64,000 bases of DNA from Hyphococcus sp. (GCA_028281665.1 JANQJK010000001.1:62001-126000), one strand, 5' to 3'. Shown: positions 8,289-17,601, counted from the stretch's first letter. Translations and numbers: made by a program. The notes: generated by a model from the sequence alone, not told the origin.

Positions 8289-9437
8289 TTACGAGCCGGC
8301 CTGCGCGAACGCCCAGTCGAGCCACGGTCCAAGCGCTTCTATGTCGGAGGTCTCGACGGTGGCCCCGCACCAGATGCGAAGTCCCGGCGGCGCGTCACGA
8401 TATCCGGCGATATCATAGGCGACGTTTTCGTTTTCGAGCGCTTTGGCCATCGATTTAACGAAAGCGCGCTGTTCCGGCTCGCCAAGGCTTGCGAAGCCGG
8501 CGTCGTCGACGGAGAGGCAGACGGAGGTGTTGGACCGCGTGGCCGGATCGGAAGCGAGGTGATCGATCCAGCCGGTCCTGGCCACCCAGGCGCCAAGGGC
8601 TTCTGCGTTAGCATCTGCGCGCTCATGAAGCCCTTCGAGACCGCCGACGCCCTCGACCCAGGTCAGCGCATCGATGTAATCTTCAACGCACAGCATGGAA
8701 GGCGTGTTGATCGTCGCCCCTTCAAATATTCCTTCGATGAGTTTGCCGCCCTTCGTCAGCCTGAAAAGTTTCGGCAAGGGGCGCGGCGGCGTATAAGATT
8801 CGAGACGTTCCACGGCGCGTGGGCTAAGGATTAATACGCCGTGGCCGCCCTCGCCGCCCAGCACTTTTTGCCAGGAGTAGGTAACGACATCGAGTTTCGA
8901 CCAGTCGAGCGGCTGCGCGAACACTGCCGACGTGGCGTCGCAAATGGTGATGCCTTGCCGGTCATCACGGATCCACTCGGCGTCCGGCACGCGCACGCCC
9001 GATGTCGTGCCGTTCCAGGTAAAAACAAGGTCATGGGCCGGATCGACCGCGGATAAATCGGCGATTTCGCCGTACGGCGCCGACAGCACGCGCGCATCAA
9101 GATCAAGCTGCTTGACGGCGTCGGTCACCCAGCCCTGGCCGAAACTTTCCCAGGCGAGCATGTCTACCGGCAGCTCACCAAGCATCGACCACATCGCCAT
9201 TTCCACAGCGCCCGTATCCGATGCGGGCACAATACCGATGCGATACTCGTCCGGCAGGCCCAGCAAGGCGCGGGTTCGGTCTATCGCCTCCTTGAGACGC
9301 GCCTTGCCCACGCCGGAACGATGGGATCGCCCAAGGGTATCGGTTTTGAAATTTTCTGGTGACCATCCGGGGCGCTTTGCGCACGGACCGGACGAAAAAT
9401 AAGGCCGCGCGGGACGCGCGGTTGGCATAGAGGTCAT
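8289..9437 (-). CDS. serC: Phosphoserine aminotransferase
   Basis: SerC transaminates 3-phosphohydroxypyruvate to phosphoserine (and works in PLP synthesis) using pyridoxal phosphate. The 382-aa protein is of the alphaproteobacterial type, with [13 protein letters not shown] at the N-terminus, the cofactor-contact segments GTTSGVRVP and [11 protein letters not shown], and the Schiff-base lysine in [13 protein letters not shown] (about K191). It heads the serC-serA pair and is preceded by a structured leader that appears to bury the ribosome site. Confidence 0.97.
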   Translation of the reverse strand: MTSMPTARPARPYFSSGPCAKRPGWSPENFKTDTLGRSHRSGVGKARLKEAIDRTRALLGLPDEYRIGIVPASDTGAVEMAMWSMLGELPVDMLAWESFGQGWVTDAVKQLDLDARVLSAPYGEIADLSAVDPAHDLVFTWNGTTSGVRVPDAEWIRDDRQGITICDATSAVFAQPLDWSKLDVVTYSWQKVLGGEGGHGVLILSPRAVERLESYTPPRPLPKLFRLTKGGKLIEGIFEGATINTPSMLCVEDYIDALTWVEGVGGLEGLHERADANAEALGAWVARTGWIDHLASDPATRSNTSVCLSVDDAGFASLGEPEQRAFVKSMAKALENENVAYDIAGYRDAPPGLRIWCGATVETSDIEALGPWLDWAFAQAGS

Positions 9438-9443
9438 GTTTTT

Positions 9444-9500
9444 CTCCCATCCTCTCAGATGGGTCGCGCCCCGTTGGGGAGGCGTGGCCCGAGCGGGTTC
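9444..9500 (-). promoter_or_regulatory. Structured 5' leader of serC (candidate serC RNA motif)
   Basis: Read on the minus strand, two hairpins lie just before the serC ATG. The first is CGCCTCCCCAACGGGGCG (about 9484-9467). The second is CCCATCTGAGAGGATGGG (9463-9446), followed by AGAAAAAC and then ATG at 9437. The 3' arm of the second hairpin with the next bases (GGATGGGAG) is the only Shine-Dalgarno candidate, so folding would hide it. Position and shape fit the serC RNA motif described upstream of serC in Alphaproteobacteria. The assignment is from memory of that motif, not a covariance search. Confidence 0.6.
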
Positions 9501-9597
9501 TCGCCCAGACCGGGTTAAGGGTCAATGAAAAAATTGTTGCGGCGCAATAAGTTTTTATGGCTTGCGCCGGCGCGCGCACGGCCCTAGCGCCACGGCC

Positions 9598-10593
9598 ATG
9601 GCATCGTCAAAGCAATCGGAGACCGCGCCGCAACTCTATGACTGGCTGCTTCTCGCCGTCATCGTCGCCATCGGCGGGTCATCCTTTGCGATGATCCGGG
9701 GCGCCGTCGAGACCGTTCCGCCGGCCACCGTGACGGTTGGGCGGCTGTGGGTCGGCGCCATTTTTCTTTACGCCGTTATGCGCAGGGCGGGACGACGATT
9801 GCCGCCGCTATTTGAGCGGAGCGCACCGCTCCGACTGAACGCCGAATGGCGCTGGATGATCGCGATCAGCATCATCGGCTATACGATTCCCTTCCTGCTT
9901 TTTCCGTGGGCGCAGCAGTTTATCGATAGCGGTCTTGCCGGCATCTACATGGCGTTCATGCCGATCTGGACGGTGGCGCTGGCGTTTCTCTTCGCAGGCG
10001 AAAGTCTGGATGTACGCAAGATCGTCGGTTTCGCCATCGGATTTGCCGGCGTTGTCATCCTGATCGGACCCGGCGTTGTCGGCGAAGCGGCGTCGACGAG
10101 TCTTGCAGCCCAAGTCATGTTGCTGGTGGCGACGCTTGGTTATGCGGCGGCGGTCGTCATCACGCGGCGGGCGCCGCCGATTAAGCCGCGGGTTTTCGCC
10201 ACCGGGACACTGGTCGCATCCGCGATCATCACGACGCCGGCGTTGCTGTTTTCGGATATGGACGTCGGCAGCTGGTCGGCCGCGAGCGTTATCAACATTG
10301 TCGGCCTGGGGCTCGGGCCAACAGGGTTCGCCGGCCTTTTGCTGATCATTCTCATTCAGCGCACGGGCGCCGGGTTTATGGCGCTCTCCAACTATTTGAC
10401 GCCATTGTGGGCCGTCGCCATGGGCGCGGTGATCTTTGGCGAACGTCTGAGCGCCAATGCGTTCGTCGCCCTCGTTATCATTCTCTGCGGCGTCGCCATC
10501 AGCCACGCGGGCCGCAAATCGGCAACTGAGTCCATCATCAATCAGGATATGCCTGAAAACGCGCCCGTCGGCGAAGACGGCAACGAGCGCTAG
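9598..10593 (+). CDS. EamA/RhaT-family (DMT) transporter
   Basis: The protein of about 331 aa has ten predicted membrane helices in two EamA repeats. The first starts with WLLLAVIVAIGGSSFAMIRGAVETVPPATVTVGRLWVGAIFL and ends around FAGVVILIGPGVV. The second runs from VMLLVATLGYAAAVVITRR to FVALVIILCGVAISHAG, with the repeat-typical NYLTPLWAVAMGAVIFGERL. DMT proteins of this type export amino acids or other metabolites. The substrate is not predictable. ATG 9598 is chosen over TTG 9562, which would add 12 atypical residues. Its stop overlaps the stop of the convergent phzF-like gene in a shared CTAG (10590-10593). Confidence 0.9.
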   Translation: MASSKQSETAPQLYDWLLLAVIVAIGGSSFAMIRGAVETVPPATVTVGRLWVGAIFLYAVMRRAGRRLPPLFERSAPLRLNAEWRWMIAISIIGYTIPFLLFPWAQQFIDSGLAGIYMAFMPIWTVALAFLFAGESLDVRKIVGFAIGFAGVVILIGPGVVGEAASTSLAAQVMLLVATLGYAAAVVITRRAPPIKPRVFATGTLVASAIITTPALLFSDMDVGSWSAASVINIVGLGLGPTGFAGLLLIILIQRTGAGFMALSNYLTPLWAVAMGAVIFGERLSANAFVALVIILCGVAISHAGRKSATESIINQDMPENAPVGEDGNER

Positions 10594-11477
10594 ATCGATA
10601 TCTCTCCGCACTGCACCGGCACGGCGTTGCCGCCGATGCGGACAGAGGCCACGGCCGCGCCTACGACGCCGACCCGCGCATGAATGCGGCTTGGCCGTCC
10701 CATTTCATATCCCTGCTCGATCACCCAGCGTCGTTCGCCGTCATCCAGCTGCTCACTGAGTGCGATCTGCCCCGGCAGCGCCGCCGCCGCTGACCCGGTC
10801 GCCGGGTCTTCGAGGATGCCGGCGTTCGGCGCAAACATACGCGCATGATAGGTCGCGTCGGACGTGGCGCCACCCTCCGCATAAAGATAGACGCCGACGG
10901 TGTCACTCAGCCCCAGCGCATCAAATGCAGCGCTGTCGACGCTGGCGGACGCAACGTCTTCACGGGAGGCGCGCGCATAAACATAGTCAACGCCGGCGCC
11001 GCAGCGGCGGGGCCTGTGAGCGCCGCGGTCAATGGCGCCGTCCGGCAGGGACAACGCCGCTTCGAGAAGCGCCGGCGACGGCGCGGCGCCGGTCTCCGAG
11101 GGCAGGTTCGGGTTCAGGAATTCAGAGAACCAGATATCGTTATCTTGACTGACGCGAACCTCAAAGAGTCCTGCATTTAACTCAAGCATAACCTCGCCGC
11201 GCAGGTTGCGCATACGCGCAATGGCGATCGACGTGCCGACTGTCGGATGGCCCGCAAACGGCATTTCGTAGCCTAGGGTCAAAATGCGTATGCGCGCGGT
11301 ATGCTGCGGATCGTCAGGCGGCAGAACAAACGTTGTTTCAGACAGGTTAAACTCTCGGGTAATCCGCAGCATGTCGTCGGTGGACAAACCGCGCGCATCC
11401 CTGATGACGGCGAGCGGGTTGCCCGCGAAGACCGCATCCGTGAATACGTCCCATGTCTCAAATTCGTAGACGGCCAT
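10590..11477 (-). CDS. PhzF-family isomerase/epimerase-like enzyme
   Basis: The product of about 295 aa begins VYEFETWDVFTDAVFAGNPLAVI, the hallmark of the PhzF/DapF-like fold. It contains EFNLSETTFVLPP, with the conserved Glu that acts as general acid/base in PhzF, GHPTVGTSIAIA, and DPATGSAAAALPGQIAL near the C-terminus. PhzF itself isomerises an intermediate in phenazine synthesis. Most bacterial homologues have unknown substrates, and no other phenazine gene is seen here. ATG 11477 matches the family N-terminus. It lies 87 bp downstream of thiD on the same strand. Confidence 0.9.
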   Translation of the reverse strand: MAVYEFETWDVFTDAVFAGNPLAVIRDARGLSTDDMLRITREFNLSETTFVLPPDDPQHTARIRILTLGYEMPFAGHPTVGTSIAIARMRNLRGEVMLELNAGLFEVRVSQDNDIWFSEFLNPNLPSETGAAPSPALLEAALSLPDGAIDRGAHRPRRCGAGVDYVYARASREDVASASVDSAAFDALGLSDTVGVYLYAEGGATSDATYHARMFAPNAGILEDPATGSAAAALPGQIALSEQLDDGERRWVIEQGYEMGRPSRIHARVGVVGAAVASVRIGGNAVPVQCGEISI

Positions 11478-11564
11478 CGCGGATTTCCTTCTTCGAGCCC
11501 CCGCATACCGGTTTCTATCGATCAGGAGCAAATGAGAAATCATTCGCGTCCTGTGTGAGGGCGC

Positions 11565-12368
11565 CTAACGCCGCGCTGACGAAACCATATGGGCGTGATT
11601 GAGGGGACCGTTGCCTTTGCCGAAGCCTGGCGCCGTGGCGATCGCCTCGTGAACATATCGTATGGCGTTGGTGACGGCGTCCTCACGGGGCCGACCAAGA
11701 GCAAGCCCGGCAGCGACGGCGCTCGCAAGCGTGCAGCCGGTCCCGTGGGTCGACGTCGTCGCGATCCGGGGGTTTTCAAACCAAAGGGAACCTTCAGCGC
11801 GAACGAGCACGTCGGCCACCTCGTCGCCCGGCATATGCCCGCCCTTAACCAACGCAGCCTCAGCGCCAGCGGCGCGCAACGCTTCACCGGCCGCAACCAT
11901 CGCGCTGCGGCTCGTGATCGATGCGCCTGTCAGGGCGCCCGCCTCATCGGTATTTGGCGTAATGATTGCGGCGAGGGGAACAAGCTTGTTGAGAATCGCC
12001 GCCGCGGCGCCCTCCCCCGCAAGGGGATCACCGCTCGTTGCGACGAGCACCGGATCAAGGACGACGGGAACATCGCTCGCAATCGGCGCGAGCATCCCGG
12101 CGACGAGATCAACGACGTCAGCGCTCCCAAGCATCCCGATCTTGATCGCATCGGCGCCGATATCATCGAGAACGGCTTTGATCTGTGCACCAATGACACC
12201 GGGATCAACCGGATGAACGGCGCTCACGCCAGTTGTGTTCTGAATGGTCAACGCCGTAATCGCCGTCGCCGCATAGCCGCCTAATGCGGTGACCGTTTTG
12301 ATATCCGCCTGAATGCCGGCGCCGCCGGAAGGGTCAGAACCCGCAATAATGAGAACACGGCCTTGCAT
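11565..12368 (-). CDS. thiD: Hydroxymethylpyrimidine/phosphomethylpyrimidine kinase
   Basis: ThiD phosphorylates HMP and HMP-P to the pyrophosphate used in thiamine synthesis or salvage. The protein of about 267 aa has the ribokinase-like fold. It shows IIAGSDPSGGAGIQADIKT at the N-terminus, TAITALTIQNTTGV, DAIKIGMLG, VVLDPVLVATSG, and the nucleotide site THGTGCTLASAVAAGLALG with the catalytic Asp region. GTG 12374 could add two residues. It follows hxlR by only 7-13 bp and so should be cotranscribed with that regulator. No TPP riboswitch precedes it, although a stray TPP element lies at 3312-3391. Confidence 0.96.
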   Translation of the reverse strand: MQGRVLIIAGSDPSGGAGIQADIKTVTALGGYAATAITALTIQNTTGVSAVHPVDPGVIGAQIKAVLDDIGADAIKIGMLGSADVVDLVAGMLAPIASDVPVVLDPVLVATSGDPLAGEGAAAAILNKLVPLAAIITPNTDEAGALTGASITSRSAMVAAGEALRAAGAEAALVKGGHMPGDEVADVLVRAEGSLWFENPRIATTSTHGTGCTLASAVAAGLALGRPREDAVTNAIRYVHEAIATAPGFGKGNGPLNHAHMVSSARR

Positions 12369-12381
12369 GGCCACGTACGTA

Positions 12382-12882
12382 TCAGAACGCGCCCGTTTTT
12401 CGAAGCGTTGTTTCGCCAGCGCTGATCGGCGCGCCGTCTGTGTTCACAAGGCTGACCCGGGCGGGCGCGCCCGTTGCGCGCTCAACGATCTCTGCGCCGG
12501 GCTCGCCGTCAAGGCAATGTTTCTCGCCCCATTGCATCAGCGCAATCATCGGCAGAGCAAGATCGACCCCCTTGCGGGTCAACACATACTGATAGCGCGT
12601 GCGCTGACCCGGCTCTTTGTAGGCGCGCCGGGTTAGGACGCCTGCTTCCACAAGGCGCTTAAGCCGACCGGAAAGGATTGTGCGCGGACAGCCAATATCA
12701 TTTTGAATCGCATCAAACCGCGTAACACCGAACAGCGCTTCGCGCAGGATCAACATCGTCCATCGATCACCGATAAGGTCCGCGGCGCGTGCGAGACCGC
12801 ACGCATCAGGATCAACCGGACCCTCGTCCAACGCCCCCGCGTGCAAATTATTCACACGTGAAACTGTGTCTGCATAAACCAT
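12382..12882 (-). CDS. HxlR-family transcriptional regulator
   Basis: This 166-aa protein carries the HxlR winged-helix domain: ACGLARAADLIGDRWTMLILREALFGVTRFDAIQNDIG followed by TILSGRLKRLVEAGVLTRRAY and QYVLTRKGVDLALPMIALMQW. The Cys that opens the domain, redox-active in some HxlR proteins, is present. The C-terminal 45 residues form a short extra segment. It is immediately upstream of thiD on the same strand and divergent from the secreted protein at 13056, so either may be a target. Its own signal is unknown. Confidence 0.9.
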   Translation of the reverse strand: MVYADTVSRVNNLHAGALDEGPVDPDACGLARAADLIGDRWTMLILREALFGVTRFDAIQNDIGCPRTILSGRLKRLVEAGVLTRRAYKEPGQRTRYQYVLTRKGVDLALPMIALMQWGEKHCLDGEPGAEIVERATGAPARVSLVNTDGAPISAGETTLRKTGAF

Positions 12883-13055
12883 GAGTCGGTAATTATGCTG
12901 ATTTTGCGCGTCGTCGCAAATTTTCGTTCACGCCTTCGTGTCGCCGATCACGAATTAGGCCGCATTTTGGCGTCATTCTGCGCCATTGTCGCCGCAATAC
13001 GCCGCTATCTTAGTACTCATGCAAATCCGGCTGGGGCAAACACGGAGGATTGCAT

Positions 13056-13565
13056 ATGAGAACGTTTTTAAAGGCTTTTGTAGCCGGCGCATTTGCTTTC
13101 GGCGCCGTTGGCGTTGCAACAGCGAGCGCAGAAAAACAAGACGGCAAACCCGGTCATGATCATCGGGGCCATCACGCCGATTATTATGACGATTATCCCC
13201 ATGACCGGTATTATCGCGCAGGCCCCTACCGGGACTCCGGTTTCAGTTTCTCAATCACTCTCGGGGACGACCGATATCGACATTACGACAGATACCACCG
13301 TTCTGACCGTCGCTATCGATATAATGGTCGTCGTCACGGCTATCGCGGCTACGATGCACGCCGGTTAAACCGCCAGGTCTTCGACACGCGATATCGCGCC
13401 CGCATCGTCCTTACGGAAGACGTCATCCGCACGCGCCGCGGTCCGCGCCTTGTGTGCAACGTGACGGCGCGCGGCCCGGAGGCGCGATACGTTTCCGAAC
13501 GGCGCATGAGGCGCATCGCAAATCGCAACTGTTCGCCGCGTGCAAGGATCAACATTTACTCCTGA
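13056..13565 (+). CDS. Secreted Arg/Tyr/His-rich protein of unknown function
   Basis: The product of about 169 aa has a signal peptide ending ATASA near residue 24. A low-complexity stretch rich in His, Asp, Tyr and Arg (about residues 25-105) follows, and then a compact basic tail with two Cys (RLVCNVTA and NRNCSPR). The composition resembles the RcnB-like small periplasmic proteins found in metal and envelope stress, but I cannot assign the family. CGGAGGATTGCAT precedes ATG 13056, so that start is favoured over TTG 13050. A strong intrinsic terminator follows the stop. The His-rich part could bind metal; this is inference. Confidence 0.75.
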   Translation: MRTFLKAFVAGAFAFGAVGVATASAEKQDGKPGHDHRGHHADYYDDYPHDRYYRAGPYRDSGFSFSITLGDDRYRHYDRYHRSDRRYRYNGRRHGYRGYDARRLNRQVFDTRYRARIVLTEDVIRTRRGPRLVCNVTARGPEARYVSERRMRRIANRNCSPRARINIYS

Positions 13566-13590
13566 CGCCTTCCATATCCCTCACGGGAAA

Positions 13591-13625
13591 GCCGCCGGCA
13601 TGCGTATCTTGTCGGCGGCTTTTTT
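13591..13625 (+). terminator. Rho-independent terminator after the secreted protein
   Basis: GCCGCCG at 13591-13597 pairs with CGGCGGC at 13613-13619 and is followed by six T (13620-13625). It lies 26 bp after the stop at 13565. Confidence 0.9.
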
Positions 13626-13683
13626 CATTCAGGGCTGGCAAGTCCGGTCACGCCCTTGTGAGCCCAGGCAAGGCGCAGAGTTA

Positions 13684-13711
13684 TTGACCAATTGGTCCGT
13701 AATCCTATATC
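13684..13711 (+). promoter_or_regulatory. Candidate promoter with an embedded palindromic operator before the AhpD-family gene
   Basis: A sigma70-like -35 TTGACC (13684-13689) and -10 TATATC (13706-13711) are separated by 16 bp. The perfect 12-bp palindrome GACCAATTGGTC (13686-13697) overlaps the -35 and the spacer. That placement is typical for a dimeric repressor of the TetR or MarR kind. The start codon is about 95 bp downstream. The regulator is unknown. Confidence 0.5.
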
Positions 13712-13805
13712 CCTCCCGTCGGCGCGAAAGAGTGAAAAAGACGCCGGCAACCAGAAAACAAACCATGGAGGGCGGCGCCCCGCGCCGCTGAAAAGGAGAA
13801 ACCCG

Positions 13806-14348
13806 ATGCCCAGAATAACCCAGATTTCCGACAGCAACGCGTCACCGGCCGCCACAGACCTGTTTACGGCCATCAAAGGCAAAGTCGGCATGGTGCCGAA
13901 TCTGTATCGCGTACTCGCCAACGAGCCCGCAGCGCTCAAGGCAACCCTGACGTTTAACGAAACCCTTGGGGGCGGATCGTTCACGCCCCAGATGCGCGAA
14001 GCGATCGCGCTTGCGGTGGCGGGCGCAAACAACTGTGATTATTGCGCATCGGCGCATTCCGCGATTTCCGCGAACCTCAAAGTCGACGCGTCGGAAATCA
14101 CCGCACGGCTAAAAGGAACGTCATCCGATCCAAAACTTCAGGGCGTCCTGACCTTCGCAAAAGCTGTCGTCGACACGCGAGGCTTTGTCAGCGATGCGGA
14201 CATCAGCGCAGCTAAAGAAGCCGGCCTCAACGAAGGCGAAATTGTCGAGACCATTGTCAACGTCGTCGCGAACATCCTCACCAACTACGTCAATCACGTG
14301 GCGCAAACTGAAATTGACTTTCCCGAAGTCAAAGCGCAGGCGGCGTAA
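13806..14348 (+). CDS. AhpD/carboxymuconolactone decarboxylase-family peroxidase-like protein
   Basis: The 180-aa protein is an alkylhydroperoxidase AhpD-type protein. The CxxC motif NCDYCASAHS (about residues 76-85) has the following catalytic His pattern, preceded by GKVGMVPNLYRVLANEP and FTPQMREAIALAVAGANN. The C-terminal half has the usual helical EAGLNEGEIVETIVNVVANILTNYVNHVAQTEIDFP. Such proteins act as small thiol peroxidases or reductase partners in the cytoplasm. AAAAGGAG lies 7 nt upstream of ATG 13806. A palindromic operator in the promoter and an intrinsic terminator after the gene suggest a single regulated transcription unit. Confidence 0.93.
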   Translation: MPRITQISDSNASPAATDLFTAIKGKVGMVPNLYRVLANEPAALKATLTFNETLGGGSFTPQMREAIALAVAGANNCDYCASAHSAISANLKVDASEITARLKGTSSDPKLQGVLTFAKAVVDTRGFVSDADISAAKEAGLNEGEIVETIVNVVANILTNYVNHVAQTEIDFPEVKAQAA

Positions 14349-14390
14349 ACCGAGAAGAACTTCTCCCGTCGTTGAGTAACGACGCAACTT

Positions 14391-14420
14391 ATGGGCGCTC
14401 AATCCGAGCGCCCATTTTTT
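14391..14420 (+). terminator. Rho-independent terminator after the AhpD-family gene
   Basis: A perfect 10-bp stem, ATGGGCGCTC (14391-14400) with GAGCGCCCAT (14406-14415), has the 5-base loop aatcc and a T-run through 14420. The T-run overlaps the last bases of the convergent glmM stop region. Confidence 0.92.
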
Positions 14421-15768
14421 AAACAGCCTTTTCGACCGCTGCGCAGATTTCGGCGACGACGGCTTTGACCTTGTCGGCGTTTTCGCCTTCTCCCATGACG
14501 CGGATTAAAGGCTCCGTCCCCGATTTGCGAATGACCAGTCGGCCCTTGCCGGCGAGTTTTTCTTCACCCGCAGTAATCGCGGCTTTCACGCCGGCGGCGC
14601 TTAAGGGGTCGCCGTTCCTGAAGCGAACATTCTGCAGCAATTGCGGGAAGGGCTCGAATTTGCGGCAAACGTCGGAAACCTTACGCCCTTCGCCGGCGAC
14701 AACCGCGAGGACCTGCAGGGCGGTGATTAACCCGTCGCCAGTGGTGGCGTAGTCGCTCAGGATCACGTGGCCTGACGGCTCTCCTCCCACATTCATACCG
14801 GACTGCCGCATTTGCTCGACAACATAACGATCGCCAACGGCCGTGCGTTTTAAATCCAGCCCCTCGCCCTTGAGGAACGCCTCAAGGCCGAGATTGGCCA
14901 TCACCGTGGAGACGACGCCGCCACCTTTAAGGGCGCCGCTCGCCTTCCAGGACGAGCCGATCAGGGCGAGGATCTGATCGCCGTCGATCAACCGGCCTCT
15001 CTCATCGCAAATGATCACGCGGTCCGCGTCGCCATCGAGAGCGATGCCGATGTCGGCGCGGTACTCGGTTACCGCCTCCTGGAGCTTTTTGGTCGCGGTT
15101 GAGCCGACGTCGCGATTGATGTTGAAACCATTCGGCTCGACGCCGATCGCCTTGACTTCGGCGCCCAGTTCCCAAAGCACGGTCGGAGCGACCTTGTAGC
15201 CGGCGCCGTTGGCGCAGTCGATCACGATACGGATGTCGTCCAGAGAAATGCGGCGCGGGAAAGCCGCCTTTGCAAACTCGATATAGCGCGCGCCGGCGTC
15301 GTCAATACGCTTGACCCGGCCGAGGTCGGCCGATGCGGCAAGGCCCGCTTCCGGCCCGTCCTGCATCAGGCGTTCAATTTCAAATTCCGTTTCATCGGAC
15401 AGTTTGTACCCGTCCGGCCCGAAAAATTTTACGCCATTATCATGATACGGATTATGGGACGCCGATATCATGACGCCGAGATCGGCGCGCAGGGACCGGG
15501 TCAGCATGGCCATGGCCGGCGTCGGCAACGGACCCAGCAAAAAAACGTCCATGCCGGAGGCGGCAAATCCGGCGGTCAGGGCCGGCTCGATCATATAGCC
15601 GGAAAGGCGCGTATCCTTGCCGATAACGACGCGATGGCGATGTGCGCCGTTTTTGAAGACGCGCCCCACCGCCATGCCGAGACGCAGAATGTTATCCGGC
15701 GTCATGGCGCCGGCGTTCGCAAGCCCGCGGACGCCATCGGTGCCGAATATCTCGCGTTTTCCCGTCAT
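14419..15768 (-). CDS. glmM: Phosphoglucosamine mutase
   Basis: GlmM converts glucosamine-6-phosphate to glucosamine-1-phosphate, supplying UDP-GlcNAc for peptidoglycan and lipopolysaccharide. The 449-aa protein shows [14 protein letters not shown] at the N-terminus, the phosphoserine loop [16 protein letters not shown] with the active Ser near residue 104, the metal loop [13 protein letters not shown], the sugar-binding [19 protein letters not shown], and the phosphate-binding [18 protein letters not shown] 15768 is preferred over 15786 because [12 protein letters not shown] is the usual start. It follows folP on the same strand, as in many proteobacteria. Confidence 0.98.
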   Translation of the reverse strand: MTGKREIFGTDGVRGLANAGAMTPDNILRLGMAVGRVFKNGAHRHRVVIGKDTRLSGYMIEPALTAGFAASGMDVFLLGPLPTPAMAMLTRSLRADLGVMISASHNPYHDNGVKFFGPDGYKLSDETEFEIERLMQDGPEAGLAASADLGRVKRIDDAGARYIEFAKAAFPRRISLDDIRIVIDCANGAGYKVAPTVLWELGAEVKAIGVEPNGFNINRDVGSTATKKLQEAVTEYRADIGIALDGDADRVIICDERGRLIDGDQILALIGSSWKASGALKGGGVVSTVMANLGLEAFLKGEGLDLKRTAVGDRYVVEQMRQSGMNVGGEPSGHVILSDYATTGDGLITALQVLAVVAGEGRKVSDVCRKFEPFPQLLQNVRFRNGDPLSAAGVKAAITAGEEKLAGKGRLVIRKSGTEPLIRVMGEGENADKVKAVVAEICAAVEKAV

Positions 15769-15848
15769 CTGATCGTCGCCGCGCATGGCTTGAATACACT
15801 CCCGACCGCGGTTCCCCGCAAAACTAGCAAATCCCCCTCCGAAAACCC

Positions 15849-16670
15849 TTAACGCCCAGCGCCCGCACTTTCTATGGCCTGAGCGATTTTTAACGCCTGG
15901 CGCGTCTCCGCGACGTCATGAACCCGGAATATCGACGCACCGGCGGCGTAACCGGCGAGAACAGCGGCAATCGATCCGCCAAGCCGGCTGGCGGCCGGGC
16001 CGTCCCGGTCCAGCGCTGCGATGAATCGCTTGCGCGAGGCCCCGAGAAGAATCGGAACCCCAAGGGCCGCGAAGCGATCCAGCCCGGACAGCAGCGCAAG
16101 ATTGTGCGCCAGCGTCTTCCCGAACCCGATCCCCGGATCAGCGACAATCTTCGAACGATCTATGCCCGCCGCCGCACACAATTCGATGCGGCCGGCCAGA
16201 AACGCCAGCACTTCCGCCACGACATCCTCATAATGCGGATCATCCTGCATAACGCGCGGATCGCCCTGCGCATGCATCAACACGACATCGCAGCCAAGCG
16301 AAGCCGCCGTTTCAATACTCTCCTCGTCATAGGACAATGCGCTGACGTCGTTCCAGATCGATGCGCCCCCGGCGACAGCGGCGCGCGCAACGGCAGCTTT
16401 TCGCGTGTCGATCGAAATCCTGGCGTTACTCTCCGCCGCCAGCGCCTCGACCACAGGCATAACGCGGTCCAGCTCTTCGTTTTGCGAAACGGGCGTTGCG
16501 CCGGGCCGGGTCGACTCGCCGCCAATGTCGATAATGTCCGCGCCGTCTTCCACAAGCGACAGCGCATGATCGACGGCGGCGCGCGCCGATGCAAACGCGC
16601 CTCCATCGGAGAAGGAGTCGGGCGTAACGTTGACGACGCCCATAATCTGCGCGTTCGGGCTATTCGCCAT
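15849..16670 (-). CDS. folP: Dihydropteroate synthase
   Basis: FolP condenses HMPterin pyrophosphate with p-aminobenzoate to dihydropteroate and is the sulfonamide target. The 273-aa TIM-barrel protein has [17 protein letters not shown], the [16 protein letters not shown] loop, [55 protein letters not shown] and [10 protein letters not shown]. All are standard active-site loops. Its start overlaps the last 11 bp of the metallo-beta-lactamase-like gene upstream, so the two are likely translated in a coupled way. Confidence 0.98.
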   Translation of the reverse strand: MANSPNAQIMGVVNVTPDSFSDGGAFASARAAVDHALSLVEDGADIIDIGGESTRPGATPVSQNEELDRVMPVVEALAAESNARISIDTRKAAVARAAVAGGASIWNDVSALSYDEESIETAASLGCDVVLMHAQGDPRVMQDDPHYEDVVAEVLAFLAGRIELCAAAGIDRSKIVADPGIGFGKTLAHNLALLSGLDRFAALGVPILLGASRKRFIAALDRDGPAASRLGGSIAAVLAGYAAGASIFRVHDVAETRQALKIAQAIESAGAGR

Positions 16671-17601
16671 TTACGGCGTCGGTCTGCTCAGCCAGCGCTT
16701 CTTCGAACGCATTTCTTTTCGCTACGATGTATTTCTGAAAAGCGCCGCGATTTAAGAAAGCCCGGCGGTTTCCGGCAAGCTGACGCTCCCGCGCGTCTTT
16801 CAGGTCGAAGACCTCCGGATGATTGGCGAGAAAGATATCCGGCGTCCAGTCCTTCGTTTTTTCAAATGTCAGCCGATAGTCGTCAACGATGCCGTCATAT
16901 TGCGCCGGCCCTTCATCGGATGCGACAAGCCGGTTCGCCGCAACAGTGGCGCTGCAAAAAATCAGTATGTCGAGATGCTCGCGCTCATCGTCGATAAAGA
17001 GGCGAAACGACGTACAGCCGCGCGAGTGACCCGGCGTCAGCGTTGTCAACAGAAATGGTTTTCCCGGCTCGTCGTCAGTCAGAGAGATCATGGCGCCCCC
17101 GAAATCAGAGTCGCGATCATTCAGGACGCGGTCCACTTTCACCGGCGGCGCCGCGTATTCCGGCTTGTCCTCAAAACCGGCATAGACACCGCCTTCAAGC
17201 GCCGGCGCATCTCCTTCGCTCGCCCACAGCTCGGCGCCCGACGCTTCCTTGAGCGCCGCCAGTCCGCCTGAGTGATCGAAATGAGCATGAGTGTTCAGGA
17301 GGTACTTGACATCCTTGATGTCGAAACCGAGCGCCGCGATATTATCGATAATCATTTGCTCGTAGCCCGGAAGCCCGCCATCGATCAGCACATGCCCCTC
17401 CGGGCCGGTGATCAGATAGACGGCAAGACCCTCCGTACCCACATAATAAAGATTGCCGATGATGTTGAACGGCTCGAACGGCGCCGCCCAGTGGGGCTGG
17501 CGCTCGGTCCAGTCTACGGCGCTCTTGTTTTCCTGCGCGCCCAAGGGCGTGGCGAGGGGTGTGGCGAGAGCGAGCGTCAGAATGAGAATGATGTTGCGCA
17601 T
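16660..17601 (-). CDS. Subclass B3-like metallo-beta-lactamase, secreted
   Basis: This 313-aa protein has a signal peptide (about residues 1-22) and a metallo-beta-lactamase fold. The zinc ligands expected for subclass B3 are all visible: HAHFDH at 105-110 (H105, H107, D109, H110), H192 in GHSRGCTSF and H261 in ANHPEVFD. The spacing and the flanking GGLAALKEASGAELWAS and DRVLND blocks fit B3 enzymes and their relatives. Whether it hydrolyses beta-lactams is not shown by sequence, since many B3-like proteins have other substrates. It overlaps folP by 11 bp. Its ribosome site lies in the 3' arm of the ftsH terminator hairpin. Confidence 0.85.
   Translation of the reverse strand: MRNIILILTLALATPLATPLGAQENKSAVDWTERQPHWAAPFEPFNIIGNLYYVGTEGLAVYLITGPEGHVLIDGGLPGYEQMIIDNIAALGFDIKDVKYLLNTHAHFDHSGGLAALKEASGAELWASEGDAPALEGGVYAGFEDKPEYAAPPVKVDRVLNDRDSDFGGAMISLTDDEPGKPFLLTTLTPGHSRGCTSFRLFIDDEREHLDILIFCSATVAANRLVASDEGPAQYDGIVDDYRLTFEKTKDWTPDIFLANHPEVFDLKDARERQLAGNRRAFLNRGAFQKYIVAKRNAFEEALAEQTDAVNGE

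Noticed and set aside
10590-11477. PhzF-like enzyme considered as evidence for a phenazine cluster acting with SoxR
   Set aside because: No other phenazine gene is in the window and the two loci are 50 kb apart. PhzF homologues are common with other roles.
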